Notes under the pieces: generated by a model | Told to the model about the DNA's origin: nothing | Seen by the model: the letters and a program-made list of their open reading frames with translations, nothing else | The model's database searches: none | Part shown: positions 21,015 through 34,550 of the stretch, piece after piece | Layout: each line of letters starts with the position of its first letter | Numbering within the stretch: the first letter of the stretch is position 1 | From: Shimwellia blattae DSM 4481 = NBRC 105725 | GTDB taxonomy: Bacteria; Pseudomonadota; Gammaproteobacteria; Enterobacterales; Enterobacteriaceae | Assembly (NCBI RefSeq): GCF_000262305.1 | Contig: NC_017910.1 | Location: forward strand, 372,001-436,000 | DNA length: 64,000 bases | Reading direction: 5' to 3' | Made by a program: the position numbers and the translations under genes

Positions 21015-22001
21015 TTATACCACGCCTGCGCGCAGCAGATCGTGCATATGGAGCACACCAATGAGCCGGTCGCCTTCAGCCACCATAACGGAGGTGATAT
21101 GGCGCGACTGCATGAGGTTCAGCGCATCAACCGCCAGTATACCCGGGCGCACGCGAATGCCCCCCGGGGTCATGACATCCACAATTCTGGCATTATGCAG
21201 ATCAATGCCTGCGTCCAGTATCCGGCGTAAGTCCCCGTCGGTAAAGATGCCGTCGATGTTCATCTGGTCATCACAGATAACGGTCATGCCCAGGTTTTTA
21301 CGGGTGATCTCCAGCAGCGCATCGCGCAGGGAGGCCTCTTTGCTGACGTGGGGGATCTCATCACCGGTGTGCATGATGTCGTTAACCCGCAGCAGCAGTT
21401 TGCGCCCCAGGGCACCACCGGGGTGCGACAGCGCAAAATCTTCTTTGGTAAAACCACGGGCCTGGAGCAGGGCCACGGCCATGGCATCCCCCATGACCAG
21501 GGTCGCGGTGGTGCTGGTGGTCGGGGCCAGTCCCAGCGGGCAGGCCTCCTGAGGCACGGTCACGCACAGGTGGATATCTGCGGCTTTCGCCATGGTGCTC
21601 TCCGGGCGGCCAGTCATACACAGCAGCGGCACATGCAGGCGCTTGAGTACCGGGATCAGCGCCAGGATTTCGTTCGACTCGCCCGAGTTGGAAATGGCAA
21701 TCACGATATCCTGAGGGGTGACCATACCGAGATCCCCGTGGGCCGCTTCACCCGGGTGTACAAAAAACGCCGGGGTGCCGGTACTGGCAAAGGTGGCTGC
21801 CATTTTGCGGCCAATATGCCCGGATTTCCCCATCCCCATCACCACGACTTTGCCGGGGCAGTGGAATATGGTTTCGCAGGCGCGCGAAAAATCGTCATTG
21901 ATGTACTGATCAAGCTGGGCCAGGCCTTCACGTTCAATTTTCAGGACATCCTTACCCGCCTGCTGAAAGTCAAAACCCGGCTGTAATTCTACATGGGACA
22001 T
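21015..22001 (-). CDS. kdsD: D-arabinose-5-phosphate isomerase KdsD
   Basis: A 328-aa enzyme converting ribulose-5-P to arabinose-5-P, the first committed precursor of KDO. The N-terminal SIS domain carries GMGKSGHIGRKMAAT and ISNSGESNEIL; two CBS domains (about 210-328) carry DGIFTDGDLRR. All are intact. It lies between yrbG and kdsC, as in E. coli. Confidence 0.97.
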   Translation of the reverse strand: MSHVELQPGFDFQQAGKDVLKIEREGLAQLDQYINDDFSRACETIFHCPGKVVVMGMGKSGHIGRKMAATFASTGTPAFFVHPGEAAHGDLGMVTPQDIVIAISNSGESNEILALIPVLKRLHVPLLCMTGRPESTMAKAADIHLCVTVPQEACPLGLAPTTSTTATLVMGDAMAVALLQARGFTKEDFALSHPGGALGRKLLLRVNDIMHTGDEIPHVSKEASLRDALLEITRKNLGMTVICDDQMNIDGIFTDGDLRRILDAGIDLHNARIVDVMTPGGIRVRPGILAVDALNLMQSRHITSVMVAEGDRLIGVLHMHDLLRAGVV

Positions 22002-22049
22002 AATGCATTCTCAGTTTATCTGATTATATGACAGTTCCGTCATGGGGGC

Positions 22050-23015
22050 TTAGCTGGGCCACCCAGTCAGGGCCGTAATCCATACGACAAATCCAGTCAG
22101 CAAAAAGGCGCCGCTACGTTTACCAATATGATGGCGCGAACGCCAGCAAAGGGTGGTGAAAATAACACTCGCCGCCAGCATCACCAGATAGTCCCGGGAG
22201 AATGCCTGCGGATCTATGGGGCCGGGGGAAACCAGTGCGGGGATCCCCAGTACCACGGCAATATTGAAGATATTAGAACCAATTATATTGCCTATTGCGA
22301 TGTCATCTTCGCCCTTACGTGCGCCGGCAATCGCGGTCGCCAGTTCCGGGAGACTGGTTGCCACTGATATTATCGTCAGCCCGGTAACCAGCTCGCTCAT
22401 ACCCAGGTAGCTGGCGACGACCGTGGCGTTATCCACCACCATGCGGGTTGCCACCGGCATAATAACCAGCGCCACCCCCAGCCACAAAAACGCTACCGGA
22501 CGGTTAAGTTCCCCGGGCAGCTCGGCTATCTGCTCGCGGGTAAAACTGTCGCTGCCGTGCCGCTGGGCAAGGCGGGCAATTTTAACGGTGAACCACAGGT
22601 AAATAACAGCCGAGATTAGCAAAATGATGCCATTTAATCTGGTCAGCTCTGCGTTCATTATCACCGGGGCGCATAATAGTGTGGCGACCAACATTAACGG
22701 GATCTCGCGGCGCAGAATATCAGAATGCACAGTAAAAGGATGCAGTAGCGCCCCTAATCCGGCGATCAGTAAAATATTGGTGGTACAGGAGCCTAATGCA
22801 ATCCCCACACTTAAATTCGGCTGATGCTGCAGGGCGGCGGCGGTGGATATCATCATCTCCGGCAGGGATGTGCCGGCGCTGACGACAGTCATACCAATCA
22901 GCAGGGGAGAGAGCCCCATACTGCGGCACAGCACCGAGGTGGCGAATACCAGGCGATCGGCCCCGTAGACTACCAGGAATAAACCGATAATTAGCAGGCT
23001 GCTCGCCAGTAGCAT
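22050..23015 (-). CDS. yrbG: CaCA-family Na+/Ca2+ exchanger-like protein YrbG
   Basis: A 321-aa polytopic protein with about 10 membrane helices and the two inverted alpha-repeats of cation/Ca2+ antiporters: SAGTSLPEMMIS with ALGSCTTNILLI, and SVATSLPELATA with IIGSNIFNIAVV. In the first repeat the usual GSN is GSC. The start at 23015 (TAGGAAT upstream, first helix MLLASSLLIIGLFLVVYGA) is preferred over a TTG 30 codons upstream. It diverges from mlaF across 254 bp. The transport substrate is inferred from the family, not known. Confidence 0.92.
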   Translation of the reverse strand: MLLASSLLIIGLFLVVYGADRLVFATSVLCRSMGLSPLLIGMTVVSAGTSLPEMMISTAAALQHQPNLSVGIALGSCTTNILLIAGLGALLHPFTVHSDILRREIPLMLVATLLCAPVIMNAELTRLNGIILLISAVIYLWFTVKIARLAQRHGSDSFTREQIAELPGELNRPVAFLWLGVALVIMPVATRMVVDNATVVASYLGMSELVTGLTIISVATSLPELATAIAGARKGEDDIAIGNIIGSNIFNIAVVLGIPALVSPGPIDPQAFSRDYLVMLAASVIFTTLCWRSRHHIGKRSGAFLLTGFVVWITALTGWPS

Positions 23016-23269
23016 AAGAATTCCTATAACGCAGGTATAATTGCCAGTTTTGTAGCGTGTGGTATCCGGATGGGCGCGGGGCGCCAGTATGGTCTTGCTT
23101 AGCAAGTAATTCTGACTTTATCGCATGGAAAAGTAAAACAAATGCCAGCTTTCGTATACCGCTACTGGTAAGATTCTGCAATATTATTGCGCCTGTTACA
23201 GTTTCAGGCGTTCAGTTTAAGGCGACTGATGAATATCACAGCATCAATAATGGCTGAAAGGATAAGCGA

Positions 23270-24088
23270 ATGAACCAGGCGCAGACGAATCTGGTCGAGG
23301 TCCGGGGAGTCACTTTTTCTCGCGGCAACCGGCGTATTTTTGACAATATCTCGCTCTCTGTCCCGCGCGGGAAAATAACCGCTATTATGGGACCTTCCGG
23401 TATCGGTAAAACCACCTTGCTGAAGCTCATTGGCGGGCAAATTCAGCCGGAAAGCGGCGAAATTTTATTCGCCGGTGAAAATATTCCCGCCATGTCCCGC
23501 TCGCGGCTGTATACCGTGCGTAAACACATGAGCATGTTATTTCAGTCCGGCGCACTGTTTACCGATTTGACGGTGTTTGAAAACGTCGCCTACCCGCTGC
23601 GCGAGCATACACCGCTGCCGGAGCCGCTACTGCGCAGCACGGTAATGATGAAGCTCGAAGCGGTAGGGCTGCGCGGTGCGGCAAATCTGATGCCCTCGGA
23701 GCTGTCCGGCGGGATGGCGCGCCGTGCGGCGCTGGCCAGAGCCATTGCCCTTGAGCCTGACCTGATCATGTTCGACGAACCTTTTGTCGGCCAGGATCCG
23801 ATAACCATGGGCGTATTGGTTAAACTTATCTCTGAACTGAACAGCTCCCTCGGGATGACCTGTATTGTGGTATCGCACGATGTTCCGGAAGTGCTGAGCA
23901 TCGCGGATTGTGCATGGATCATTGCAGAGCAAAAAGTGGTGGCCCACGGCTCCACCGATGAGCTTGAGCATAATCCCGATCCCCGCGTGCGCCAGTTCCT
24001 TGACGGTATTGCGGATGGCCCGGTGCCATTTCGCTATCCGGCCAGAGACTATGCCGCTGATTTATTACCAGGAACGGGAGCGAATTGA
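23270..24088 (+). CDS. mlaF: Phospholipid ABC transporter ATP-binding protein MlaF
   Basis: A 272-aa ATPase of the MlaFEDB complex in the inner membrane. Walker A is GPSGIGKTTLLKL (about 40-50), the signature is ELSGGMARRAALARA and Walker B is LIMFDEPFVGQDP. The C-terminal extension (about 250-272) wraps onto the neighbouring subunit and MlaB in E. coli. First gene of a tightly packed operon mlaF-E-D-C-B (gaps 3, 3, 17 and -1 nt). Confidence 0.97.
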   Translation: MNQAQTNLVEVRGVTFSRGNRRIFDNISLSVPRGKITAIMGPSGIGKTTLLKLIGGQIQPESGEILFAGENIPAMSRSRLYTVRKHMSMLFQSGALFTDLTVFENVAYPLREHTPLPEPLLRSTVMMKLEAVGLRGAANLMPSELSGGMARRAALARAIALEPDLIMFDEPFVGQDPITMGVLVKLISELNSSLGMTCIVVSHDVPEVLSIADCAWIIAEQKVVAHGSTDELEHNPDPRVRQFLDGIADGPVPFRYPARDYAADLLPGTGAN

Positions 24089-24091
24089 TTC

Positions 24092-24874
24092 ATGTTGCTT
24101 AATGCATTGGCGTCGCTGGGGCGTCGTGGGGTGGATACCTGCGCTGCTTTTGGCCGCGCCGGGTTGATGCTGTTTAACGCGCTGGTGGGTAAACCGGCGT
24201 TTGGCAAGCATTTCCCGCAGCTGGTGCGCCAGCTGTATAACGTTGGCGTTTTGTCGCTGCTGATTATTATTGTCTCCGGTTTGTTTATCGGTATGGTGCT
24301 GGGTTTGCAGGGGTATCTGGTGCTCACCACCTACGGGGCGGAATCCAGCCTCGGTATGATGGTGGCGCTGTCATTACTGCGTGAGCTGGGGCCGGTGGTC
24401 TCGGCTCTGCTGTTTGCCGGGCGCGCCGGCTCTGCGCTGACGGCCGAAATCGGCCTGATGAAAGCCACCGAGCAGCTCTCCAGTATGGAGATGATGGCCG
24501 TTGACCCGCTGCGCCGGGTCATTGCGCCGCGCTTCTGGGCCGGGGTTATCTCTTTGCCGCTGCTGTCGCTGATTTTTGTGGCGGTTGGCGTCTGGGGCGG
24601 TGAACTGGTCGGGGTGAACTGGAAGGGGATCGATGCCGGTTTCTTCTGGTCAGCCATGCAGTCTGCCGTGGACTGGAAAATGGACGTGCTGAACTGTGTC
24701 CTGAAGAGCCTGGTGTTCGCGATTACCGTCACCTGGATTGCCCTGTTTAATGGCTATGATGCCGTGCCAACGTCTGCCGGGATCAGCCGCGCAACAACAC
24801 GCACTGTGGTTCACGCCTCTCTGGCCGTACTGGGCCTTGATTTTGTGCTCACAGCACTGATGTTTGGGAATTAA
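24092..24874 (+). CDS. mlaE: Phospholipid ABC transporter permease MlaE
   Basis: A 260-aa MlaE-family permease. An amphipathic N-terminal helix is followed by about five membrane helices. The conserved coupling region is [32 protein letters not shown]. It forms the membrane dimer beneath the MlaD hexamer. It begins 3 nt after mlaF. Confidence 0.97.
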   Translation: MLLNALASLGRRGVDTCAAFGRAGLMLFNALVGKPAFGKHFPQLVRQLYNVGVLSLLIIIVSGLFIGMVLGLQGYLVLTTYGAESSLGMMVALSLLRELGPVVSALLFAGRAGSALTAEIGLMKATEQLSSMEMMAVDPLRRVIAPRFWAGVISLPLLSLIFVAVGVWGGELVGVNWKGIDAGFFWSAMQSAVDWKMDVLNCVLKSLVFAITVTWIALFNGYDAVPTSAGISRATTRTVVHASLAVLGLDFVLTALMFGN

Positions 24875-24877
24875 GTT

Positions 24878-25435
24878 ATGCAAACCAAAAAATTTGAAAT
24901 CTGGGTTGGTGCGTTTTTACTGGTTGCGCTGATCGCTATTTTGTTTATTTGCCTGAAGGTGGCGAATGTCACCTCATTACGCAGTGAGCCCACATACCGT
25001 ATTTCTGCCGTGTTCGACAATATTGGCGGCCTGAAGGTCAGCTCGCCGGTGCGTATCGGCGGGGTGGTGATTGGCCGGGTCAGCGATATTGCGCTGGACG
25101 CAAAAACCTACCTGCCGCGTGTCACCATGGAGATAGATGATCGCTACCATGAGATCCCGGACACCAGTTCGCTGGCTATCCGCACTTCTGGCCTGCTGGG
25201 CGAGCAGTACCTGGCCCTGAATGTGGGGTTCAGCGATCCGGACATGGGCACCTCAATGCTCAAAGACGGCAGCGTTGTTCAGGATACCAAGTCCGCCATG
25301 GTGCTTGAGGATCTGATTGGTCAGTTCCTGTATAAGAGCAACGACGGCACAAATAAGACGAATGGTGATGCCCCCGCAAACAGTGACGGGGATACTACCG
25401 GAACAACCGCGCCGCACGCTGGCGCCACGAATTAA
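24878..25435 (+). CDS. mlaD: MCE-domain phospholipid-binding protein MlaD
   Basis: A 185-aa protein anchored by one N-terminal helix (about 9-28). The MCE domain (about 38-118, [29 protein letters not shown]) forms a hexameric ring with a hydrophobic pore. The Thr/Asn/Gly-rich C-terminus (about 150-185) is low-complexity. It passes lipids between MlaE and MlaC. Confidence 0.96.
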   Translation: MQTKKFEIWVGAFLLVALIAILFICLKVANVTSLRSEPTYRISAVFDNIGGLKVSSPVRIGGVVIGRVSDIALDAKTYLPRVTMEIDDRYHEIPDTSSLAIRTSGLLGEQYLALNVGFSDPDMGTSMLKDGSVVQDTKSAMVLEDLIGQFLYKSNDGTNKTNGDAPANSDGDTTGTTAPHAGATN

Positions 25436-25452
25436 CTCTGGAGAGAACAACA

Positions 25453-26088
25453 ATGTTAAAACGCCTGTTTATGATTGCCGTACTGGCCATCGCTCCGCTG
25501 GTTAGTGTCCAGGCGGCAGATCAGACCAACCCGTACAAACTGATGAATGAAGCGGCACAGAAGACATTCAGCCGCCTGAAGAACGAGCAGCCGCAGATCC
25601 GCAGCAACCCGGACTACCTGCGCAATATCGTTGATCAGGAGCTTTTGCCTTATGTGCAGGTAAAATACGCCGGTGCGCTGGTGCTGGGCCGTTACTACCA
25701 GCAGGCGACCCCGGCACAGCGTGAAGCCTACTTCGCGGCGTTTCGTGAATACCTGAAACAGGCCTACGGCCAGGCACTGGCGATGTATCACGGCCAGACC
25801 TACCAGATCGCGCCAGAACAGCCGCTGGGCAACGCAGATATTATTCCTATCCGGGTCACCATTATCGATCCTAACGGCCGCCCGCCGGTACGCCTGGACT
25901 TCCAGTGGCGTAAAAACAGCCAGACAGGTCACTGGCAGGCATACGATATGATTGCTGAAGGGATCAGTATGATCACCACCAAACAGAACGAGTGGAGCGA
26001 TCTGCTGCGTACCAAGGGTGTTGACGGCCTGACCGCACAGCTGAAATCTATCGCCCGCCAACCCATCACTCTGGAAGAGAAAAAATAA
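25453..26088 (+). CDS. mlaC: Periplasmic phospholipid shuttle MlaC
   Basis: A 211-aa protein with a signal peptide of about 21 residues ending VQA, mature start [16 protein letters not shown]. It has the MlaC/Ttg2D fold and the conserved [23 protein letters not shown] segment, and carries phospholipids between MlaA at the outer membrane and MlaFEDB. GGAGAG lies upstream; its stop overlaps the mlaB start (TAATG). Confidence 0.96.
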   Translation: MLKRLFMIAVLAIAPLVSVQAADQTNPYKLMNEAAQKTFSRLKNEQPQIRSNPDYLRNIVDQELLPYVQVKYAGALVLGRYYQQATPAQREAYFAAFREYLKQAYGQALAMYHGQTYQIAPEQPLGNADIIPIRVTIIDPNGRPPVRLDFQWRKNSQTGHWQAYDMIAEGISMITTKQNEWSDLLRTKGVDGLTAQLKSIARQPITLEEKK

Positions 26089-26390
26089 TGTCTCAGGCGT
26101 TGCAGTGGTCACTGCAGGAGAACCAGCTGGTGCTGAGCGGCGAACTGGGCAGCGATACACTGCTGCCCTTGTGGAACGCGCGGGCAGAGATAGCGCCCGG
26201 GATGCGCGGTATTAACCTGCAGGCGGTAACCCGTGTGGATACCGGCGGAATTGCGCTGTTGCTTCATCTGATGGCGCTGTCCCGCGATCACGGCAACTCG
26301 CCGGTGATAACTGGCGGTGATGCGAACCTGCACACGCTGGTGACGCTGTATAATTTACCGCCAGAGCTTATCCCCTTCGATGTAGCCTGA
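26088..26390 (+). CDS. mlaB: STAS-domain subunit MlaB
   Basis: A 100-aa cytoplasmic STAS-domain protein that binds MlaF and is needed for assembly and activity of the transporter. The conserved loop [13 protein letters not shown] contains the Thr important in E. coli MlaB. It is somewhat more diverged than its neighbours (E. coli 97 aa). Last gene of the mla operon; terminator follows. Confidence 0.94.
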   Translation: MSQALQWSLQENQLVLSGELGSDTLLPLWNARAEIAPGMRGINLQAVTRVDTGGIALLLHLMALSRDHGNSPVITGGDANLHTLVTLYNLPPELIPFDVA

Positions 26391-26414
26391 GCATTTTCAG
26401 TACGTTACTCACTC

Positions 26415-26447
26415 AGCCCCAAAAATCTTGCTTTGGGGCTTTTTTTT
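26415..26447 (+). terminator. Terminator after mlaB
   Basis: The stem AGCCCCAAA/TTTGGGGCT with a short AATCTTGC loop is followed by a T-run of about 8. Confidence 0.9.
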
Positions 26448-26514
26448 CATATTTAAGACGGCTCCACTTTCCTCTAAGATGTGTGGCTGTTTTACTAGCC
26501 GACGAATAGATCCC

Positions 26515-26769
26515 ATGGAAAATCATGAAATTCAGACTGTGCTGATGGCAGCACTGCCTCTTGAAGAAGTTCTCGTCTCCGGTGACGGTAGCCATTTTCA
26601 GGTTATCGCGGTCGGTGAGATGTTCGCCGACATGAGTCGTGTAAAAAAACAGCAGGCGATTTACGCGCCGCTGATGGAGTACATTGCGGATAATCGTATC
26701 CATGCCCTGTCCATCAAGGCATATACCCCACAGGAGTGGGCCCGCGACCGCAAACTAAACGGTTTTTGA
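26515..26769 (+). CDS. ibaG: BolA-family protein IbaG
   Basis: An 84-aa BolA-like protein (YrbA). The core [37 protein letters not shown] includes the HF residue pair typical of monothiol-glutaredoxin partners. E. coli IbaG is acid-stress related and binds Grx4-Fe-S. The frame is open 29 codons upstream through the terminator, so the start at 26515 (MENHEIQ) is the plausible one. It is followed by murA 52 nt later. Confidence 0.94.
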   Translation: MENHEIQTVLMAALPLEEVLVSGDGSHFQVIAVGEMFADMSRVKKQQAIYAPLMEYIADNRIHALSIKAYTPQEWARDRKLNGF

Positions 26770-26821
26770 GCTGACGGCTGACGGCCGCCAGCAATGTGAT
26801 TTGATAACAGAGAACAGGTGA

Positions 26822-28084
<1,263 letters not shown>

Positions 28085-28116
28085 TCGCTTTCCGGCACTT
28101 TCCGGAACCCACCGAC

Positions 28117-28146
28117 AAAAAGGCCGCTCAGATGAGCGGCCTTTTT
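28117..28146 (+). terminator. Bidirectional terminator between murA and sfsB
   Basis: AAAAAGGCCGCTC-AGAT-GAGCGGCCTTTTT is a symmetric hairpin with A-run and T-run, placed between convergent genes. Confidence 0.92.
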
Positions 28147-28154
28147 AGTGCCCG

Positions 28155-28427
28155 CTAGCGGGGGGATTTGTCGCGCATAAAGCGCGTACGGTCGATATAT
28201 TCATGGGTGAAGGGGTTGTGGTAGCGGGATGGCCAGATCTCCTCCGGCCCGATACCGATAGCTTTTGCTATCAGCATCTCTCCCTTTGGCCAGGGGCGCG
28301 TCAGGGCATTTGCCAGGGTTGATGAGCTTAACCCCGCCCGGCGGGACTCCGCTGCCAGTGACGTGCCGCGCTTGCGTAGCGCCGCGATAATATCCGCAGG
28401 ATGCCAGTCTGTAAATTTTGATTCCAT
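28155..28427 (-). CDS. sfsB: Ner-like DNA-binding regulator SfsB (Nlp)
   Basis: A 90-aa protein of the Ner/SfsB family of small lambda-repressor-like HTH proteins related to the phage Mu Ner repressor. It starts MESKFTDWHPADIIAALRKRGTSLAAESRRAGLSSSTLANAL, covering the HTH, followed by WPKGEMLIAKAIGIGPEEIWPSRY. In E. coli it was found as an activator of maltose metabolism genes. GGAGAGG lies just before the ATG. Convergent with murA. Confidence 0.92.
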   Translation of the reverse strand: MESKFTDWHPADIIAALRKRGTSLAAESRRAGLSSSTLANALTRPWPKGEMLIAKAIGIGPEEIWPSRYHNPFTHEYIDRTRFMRDKSPR

Positions 28428-28620
28428 ATCCTCTCCCTGTGCGATATTGGCTGTGTAGTGTTAAGGAATGTTCTCCTGACGACCGCTTACGCCAGCGCAT
28501 TAATAACACCGCAAAGAGTGGGTATAGTTCCAGTATTTTCCAGAAATATATCTGAAAGAGTGAGTAAGTGTTGAGTTTTGCCTGTCGGCTAATGCAAACT
28601 CAGGTGCAGAACTGTGATGT

Positions 28621-28643
28621 CTCCGCACCATTACGGTGCGGAG
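28621..28643. repeat. Perfect hairpin downstream of ispB
   Basis: A 10-bp perfect inverted repeat CTCCGCACCA/TGGTGCGGAG has a 3-nt loop and begins 6 nt after the ispB stop. It has no T-run on the ispB (minus) side, so it may be an mRNA-stabilising 3' hairpin or a weak terminator. Confidence 0.55.
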
Positions 28644-28648
28644 TGGGA

Positions 28649-29620
28649 TCAGAACTGGCGGCGTACCGCGATGTGCGCCAGGCCAATCAGCGCCTGTTTG
28701 TCGGGAGAGTCCGGCAGAACATCCAGCGCGGCGATGGCTTTATCGGCCTCTTCTTCCGCCCGCTGGCGGGTCCACTCAAGGGAACCGCAGGCGGCCATTG
28801 CTTCCAGCACTGGCTCCAGCAGATGGCGGCCATTTCCCTGCTCAATCGCCTTACGGATCATGGCGGCCTGTTCGGCTGTACCGTGGCGCATGGCGTGTAG
28901 CAGCGGTAATGTGGGCTTGCCTTCGTTCAGGTCGTCACCGACATTTTTCCCCAGGGTTTCGCCATCGGCGCTGTAGTCCAGCAGATCATCAATCAGCTGG
29001 AAGGCAGTCCCCAGGTAGCGGCCATAATCGCGCAGGGCCAGTTCCTGTGCTTCACTGGCACCGGCAAGGATGGCAGAACACTGGGAGGCGGCCTCAAACA
29101 GCCGGGCGGTTTTGCTGTAAATGACCCGCATATAGTTCTCTTCCGTGATATCCGGATCGTGAACGTTCATCAGCTGCAGCACTTCGCCTTCGGCAATCAC
29201 GTTAACCGCGTCAGACATGATCTTCAGCACTTTCAGTGAGCCCAGGCCGGTCATCATCTGGAAGGCGCGGGTGTAGATAAAATCCCCGACGAGTACGCTG
29301 GCGGCATTGCCGAACGCTGCGTTAGCGGTGGCTTTCCCCCGGCGCATATCTGACTCATCGACAACATCATCGTGGAGCAGCGTCGCGGTATGGATAAATT
29401 CGATCAGTGCGGCGATATTGATATGAGCATCCCCCTGGTAACCCAGGGATCGGGCAGACAATACGGCAATCATCGGGCGGATACGCTTACCCCCGCCACT
29501 AACGATGTAATAGCCTATCTGGCCAATCAGTTGTACATCGGAACTGAGCTGCTCAAGGATCACTGCATTGACGCCCGCCATATCTTGCGCGGTTAATTCA
29601 GTTATATTTTCAAGATTCAT
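28649..29620 (-). CDS. ispB: Octaprenyl diphosphate synthase
   Basis: A 323-aa long-chain trans-prenyltransferase making the side chain of ubiquinone and menaquinone. It has GGGKRIRP, the first Asp-rich motif LLHDDVVDESD and the second QLIDDLLDYS. The start at 29620 (MNLENITELTAQDMAGVN) matches the family; an upstream in-frame GTG/ATG adds 14 unrelated residues. Divergent from rplU. Confidence 0.97.
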   Translation of the reverse strand: MNLENITELTAQDMAGVNAVILEQLSSDVQLIGQIGYYIVSGGGKRIRPMIAVLSARSLGYQGDAHINIAALIEFIHTATLLHDDVVDESDMRRGKATANAAFGNAASVLVGDFIYTRAFQMMTGLGSLKVLKIMSDAVNVIAEGEVLQLMNVHDPDITEENYMRVIYSKTARLFEAASQCSAILAGASEAQELALRDYGRYLGTAFQLIDDLLDYSADGETLGKNVGDDLNEGKPTLPLLHAMRHGTAEQAAMIRKAIEQGNGRHLLEPVLEAMAACGSLEWTRQRAEEEADKAIAALDVLPDSPDKQALIGLAHIAVRRQF

Positions 29621-29777
29621 CGCAAAAGTCTGGCTATCGTCCTGTTTACCACATGGCCCCACAGTGTATCGGGGGGCGGGAGAGGCATAATGTAGTACAG
29701 ATTGTACTGAAAAAACGAGACAGATAAACGTACCTGGGCCGGTTGCTTTTTTTTTCTACGCAGAGTGATGATCGCAC

Positions 29778-29806
29778 TTGTCAAACCCGCCCGATTTGCG
29801 TAATAT
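29778..29806 (+). promoter_or_regulatory. rplU-rpmA promoter
   Basis: TTGTCA at 29778-29783 and TAATAT at 29801-29806 are separated by 17 bp, with a GCGCCC discriminator downstream. The transcript would start near 29813, giving a leader of about 65 nt before rplU. Confidence 0.8.
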
Positions 29807-29841
29807 TCGCGCCCTATTGTGAATATTTATAGCGCCCCTGA

Positions 29842-30189
<348 letters not shown>

Positions 30190-30207
30190 TACAGAGGAGC
30201 AGATTAA

Positions 30208-30465
<258 letters not shown>

Positions 30466-30491
30466 GTTTTTCGTGTCCCGGTAACGGACTG

Positions 30492-30520
30492 AAGCCCCGC
30501 ACTTGTTGCGGGGCTTTTTA
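30492..30520 (+). terminator. Terminator after rpmA
   Basis: AAGCCCCGC-ACTTGTT-GCGGGGCTTTTT: 9-bp stem and a T-run. Confidence 0.88.
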
Positions 30521-30608
30521 CATTCTGTAGCCGGGGGCGGAGTATCCTTCGCCACCGCAGTACCCGAACACGTAGCCCGGCAGTATATGTACTACAGGGA
30601 GTTATGGC

Positions 30609-32763
<2,155 letters not shown>

Positions 32764-32785
32764 GTTTCCCGCTCACCGTGTTGTT

Positions 32786-32811
32786 AAAAAAGGCCCTTCG
32801 GGCCTTTTTTT
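32786..32811 (+). terminator. Bidirectional terminator between obgE and basS
   Basis: AAAAAAGGCCC-TTCG-GGCCTTTTTTT: UUCG tetraloop hairpin with A-run and T-run on the two sides. Confidence 0.92.
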
Positions 32812-32832
32812 ATGGGCTTTCGGGGGCCGTTG

Positions 32833-33888
32833 TCAGATATTGCCCGGTATCCAGCAACTGGCGCTCAGGCCCGGCTGGCCTTTTCGTTCATCCAGGTGCA
32901 GCTTACCGTGATGCAACTGGATAATCCGCTGGACAATGCTCAGGCCCAGGCCGCTGCCGCCATAGCGCTGGTCAAGGCGCTGGAACGGCTCGGTAATACT
33001 GCGGCGCTGCTCCGGCGGTATACCCGGGCCCTGGTCCAGCACCTGCAGGCAGGTGCCGCTACTGGCCGCGCTGAGGCGCACCTCGATCGTGCTGTTTTCC
33101 GGGCTGTAGCGTGAGGCGTTCTCCAGCAGGTTGCGCAGCATCAGGCGCAGCAATACCGCATCCCCCTCGGTGGTCAGTGAGCTGTCTGCCGGCCAGATAA
33201 GCCGCTGCCGACGCTGGCTGAGTAGCTCTTCCATTTCGGCTTTCAGTGGCCCGAGGATATCCTCAGACCAGCGGATGGCGGTGTAGTGCCCGCTGGCCAG
33301 TGCCTGGCTGGCCCGGGCAAGCATCAGCAGTTGCTCGACGGTATGCATCAGCTGATCGATACGTGCGATCAGCGTGCTGGCGTGGGCCGCCCCCTGTTGC
33401 TCCATCAGTTCCAGATGCAGCCGGATCCCGGCCAGCGGTGTGCGCAGTTCGTGGGCTGCATCGGCAGTGAACAAGCGCTCCTGCTGAATTGTGTGGTCAA
33501 GGCGGGAGAGTAACTGGTTCAGCGAGCCGGTCACGGCGACTATCTCGGTCATATCGGAATAGACCGGCACCGGGGAGAGGTTATCCGCCGAGCGGCTGGT
33601 CAGGCTGGTACGCAGGCGGTTGAGCGGCCGGGTGATCCAGGTGATGGCCCAGAAGGAAAAGAACAGGGTAAACCCCACCATTACCAGCGAAGGCACCAGC
33701 AGCGAGGCAATGGCCTCGTGGATCTCTTTTTCCACATGGCGGTTGCGGGCTTTGGCACTCAGGGTTTCATTGACCAGAAAACCAATCTGCTCCCGGCTTT
33801 CGTGCCACAGCCAGATGGCGCTCAGCAGCTGAAAAAAAAGCAGAATGCAGGCAAGCAGGAGCATCAGGCGCTGGCGCATGCTGTTCAC
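32833..33888 (-). CDS. basS: PmrB/BasS-type sensor histidine kinase
   Basis: A 351-aa membrane kinase. Two helices (about 8-27 and 62-85) flank a short periplasmic loop. That loop retains an ExxE pair (E55-E58 in EKEIHEA), the Fe3+/Al3+-sensing motif known from Salmonella PmrB. HAMP is at about 85-135, phospho-His is H146 (ADAAHELRTPLAG), and the N box is NLLENASRYSP. G boxes DQGPGIPP and GGSGLGLSIV follow. Closest by eye to E. coli BasS (shared WLWHES at the first loop). It regulates lipid A modification in relatives. It is 2 nt after basR. Confidence 0.88.
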   Translation of the reverse strand: MNSMRQRLMLLLACILLFFQLLSAIWLWHESREQIGFLVNETLSAKARNRHVEKEIHEAIASLLVPSLVMVGFTLFFSFWAITWITRPLNRLRTSLTSRSADNLSPVPVYSDMTEIVAVTGSLNQLLSRLDHTIQQERLFTADAAHELRTPLAGIRLHLELMEQQGAAHASTLIARIDQLMHTVEQLLMLARASQALASGHYTAIRWSEDILGPLKAEMEELLSQRRQRLIWPADSSLTTEGDAVLLRLMLRNLLENASRYSPENSTIEVRLSAASSGTCLQVLDQGPGIPPEQRRSITEPFQRLDQRYGGSGLGLSIVQRIIQLHHGKLHLDERKGQPGLSASCWIPGNI

Positions 33889-33890
33889 GG

Positions 33891-34547
33891 TTATTTCTCC
33901 AGCCGGTAGCCGACGCCGCGAATGGTTTTGATCCGCTCTTTACCCAGTTTACGGCGCAGGTTGTGAATATGGACCTCCAGAGTATTGGAGCCGGGATCGT
34001 CCTGCCAGCTGTAGAGATCCTGTTGCAGGGTTTCCCGGTGCACGGTCTGCCCGGCGCGCATCAGCAGGCGCGACAGCAGCGCAAACTCTTTCGGGGTTAT
34101 CTCAATTTCGCTGTCATCCAGGTAAACCTGCTGGGTTTGCAGATTCAGGGTGAGGTTATCAAGGGATATCTGATTATCGCTCTGCCCCTGGTAGCGGCGA
34201 ATCAGCGCCCGGACCCGGGCCTGAAGCTCGACCAGCGCGAAGGGTTTGACCAGGTAGTCATCTGCGCCGGAGTCCAGCCCCCTGACCCGGTCTTCCAGAC
34301 CGTCGCGGGCCGTCAGGATCAGTACCGGGGTTTTTATGCCGCTGCGGCGCCAGGCGCTGAGCAGCGTGGCGCCGTCTTTGTCCGGCAGGCCGAGGTCGAG
34401 GATAACCAGGCTGTATTCGCCCGTACTGATTAACCCGTCTGCCCGGGCGGCAGTATCGGCACAGTCAAGCGCATAGCCTTCGTTACGCAGGGCGATGGTC
34501 AGTCCTTCCCGGAGTAGTGCATCATCTTCGATAATCAGTAATTTCAT
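33891..34547 (-). CDS. basR: PmrA/BasR-type response regulator
   Basis: A 218-aa OmpR-family regulator. Receiver: acidic pair E7-D8-D9 and phospho-acceptor D51 (LVILDLGLPDKDG), with conserved ILTARD and KPFALVELQARVRAL. Winged helix: TPKEFALLSRLLMRAGQTVHRE and TLEVHIHNLRRKLGKERIKTIRGVGYRL. It matches E. coli BasR along its length. It begins 3 nt after dacB ends, so it is probably transcribed from the dacB promoter. In K-12 basRS instead follows eptA elsewhere on the chromosome. Confidence 0.9.
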   Translation of the reverse strand: MKLLIIEDDALLREGLTIALRNEGYALDCADTAARADGLISTGEYSLVILDLGLPDKDGATLLSAWRRSGIKTPVLILTARDGLEDRVRGLDSGADDYLVKPFALVELQARVRALIRRYQGQSDNQISLDNLTLNLQTQQVYLDDSEIEITPKEFALLSRLLMRAGQTVHRETLQQDLYSWQDDPGSNTLEVHIHNLRRKLGKERIKTIRGVGYRLEK

Positions 34548-34550
34548 GGG

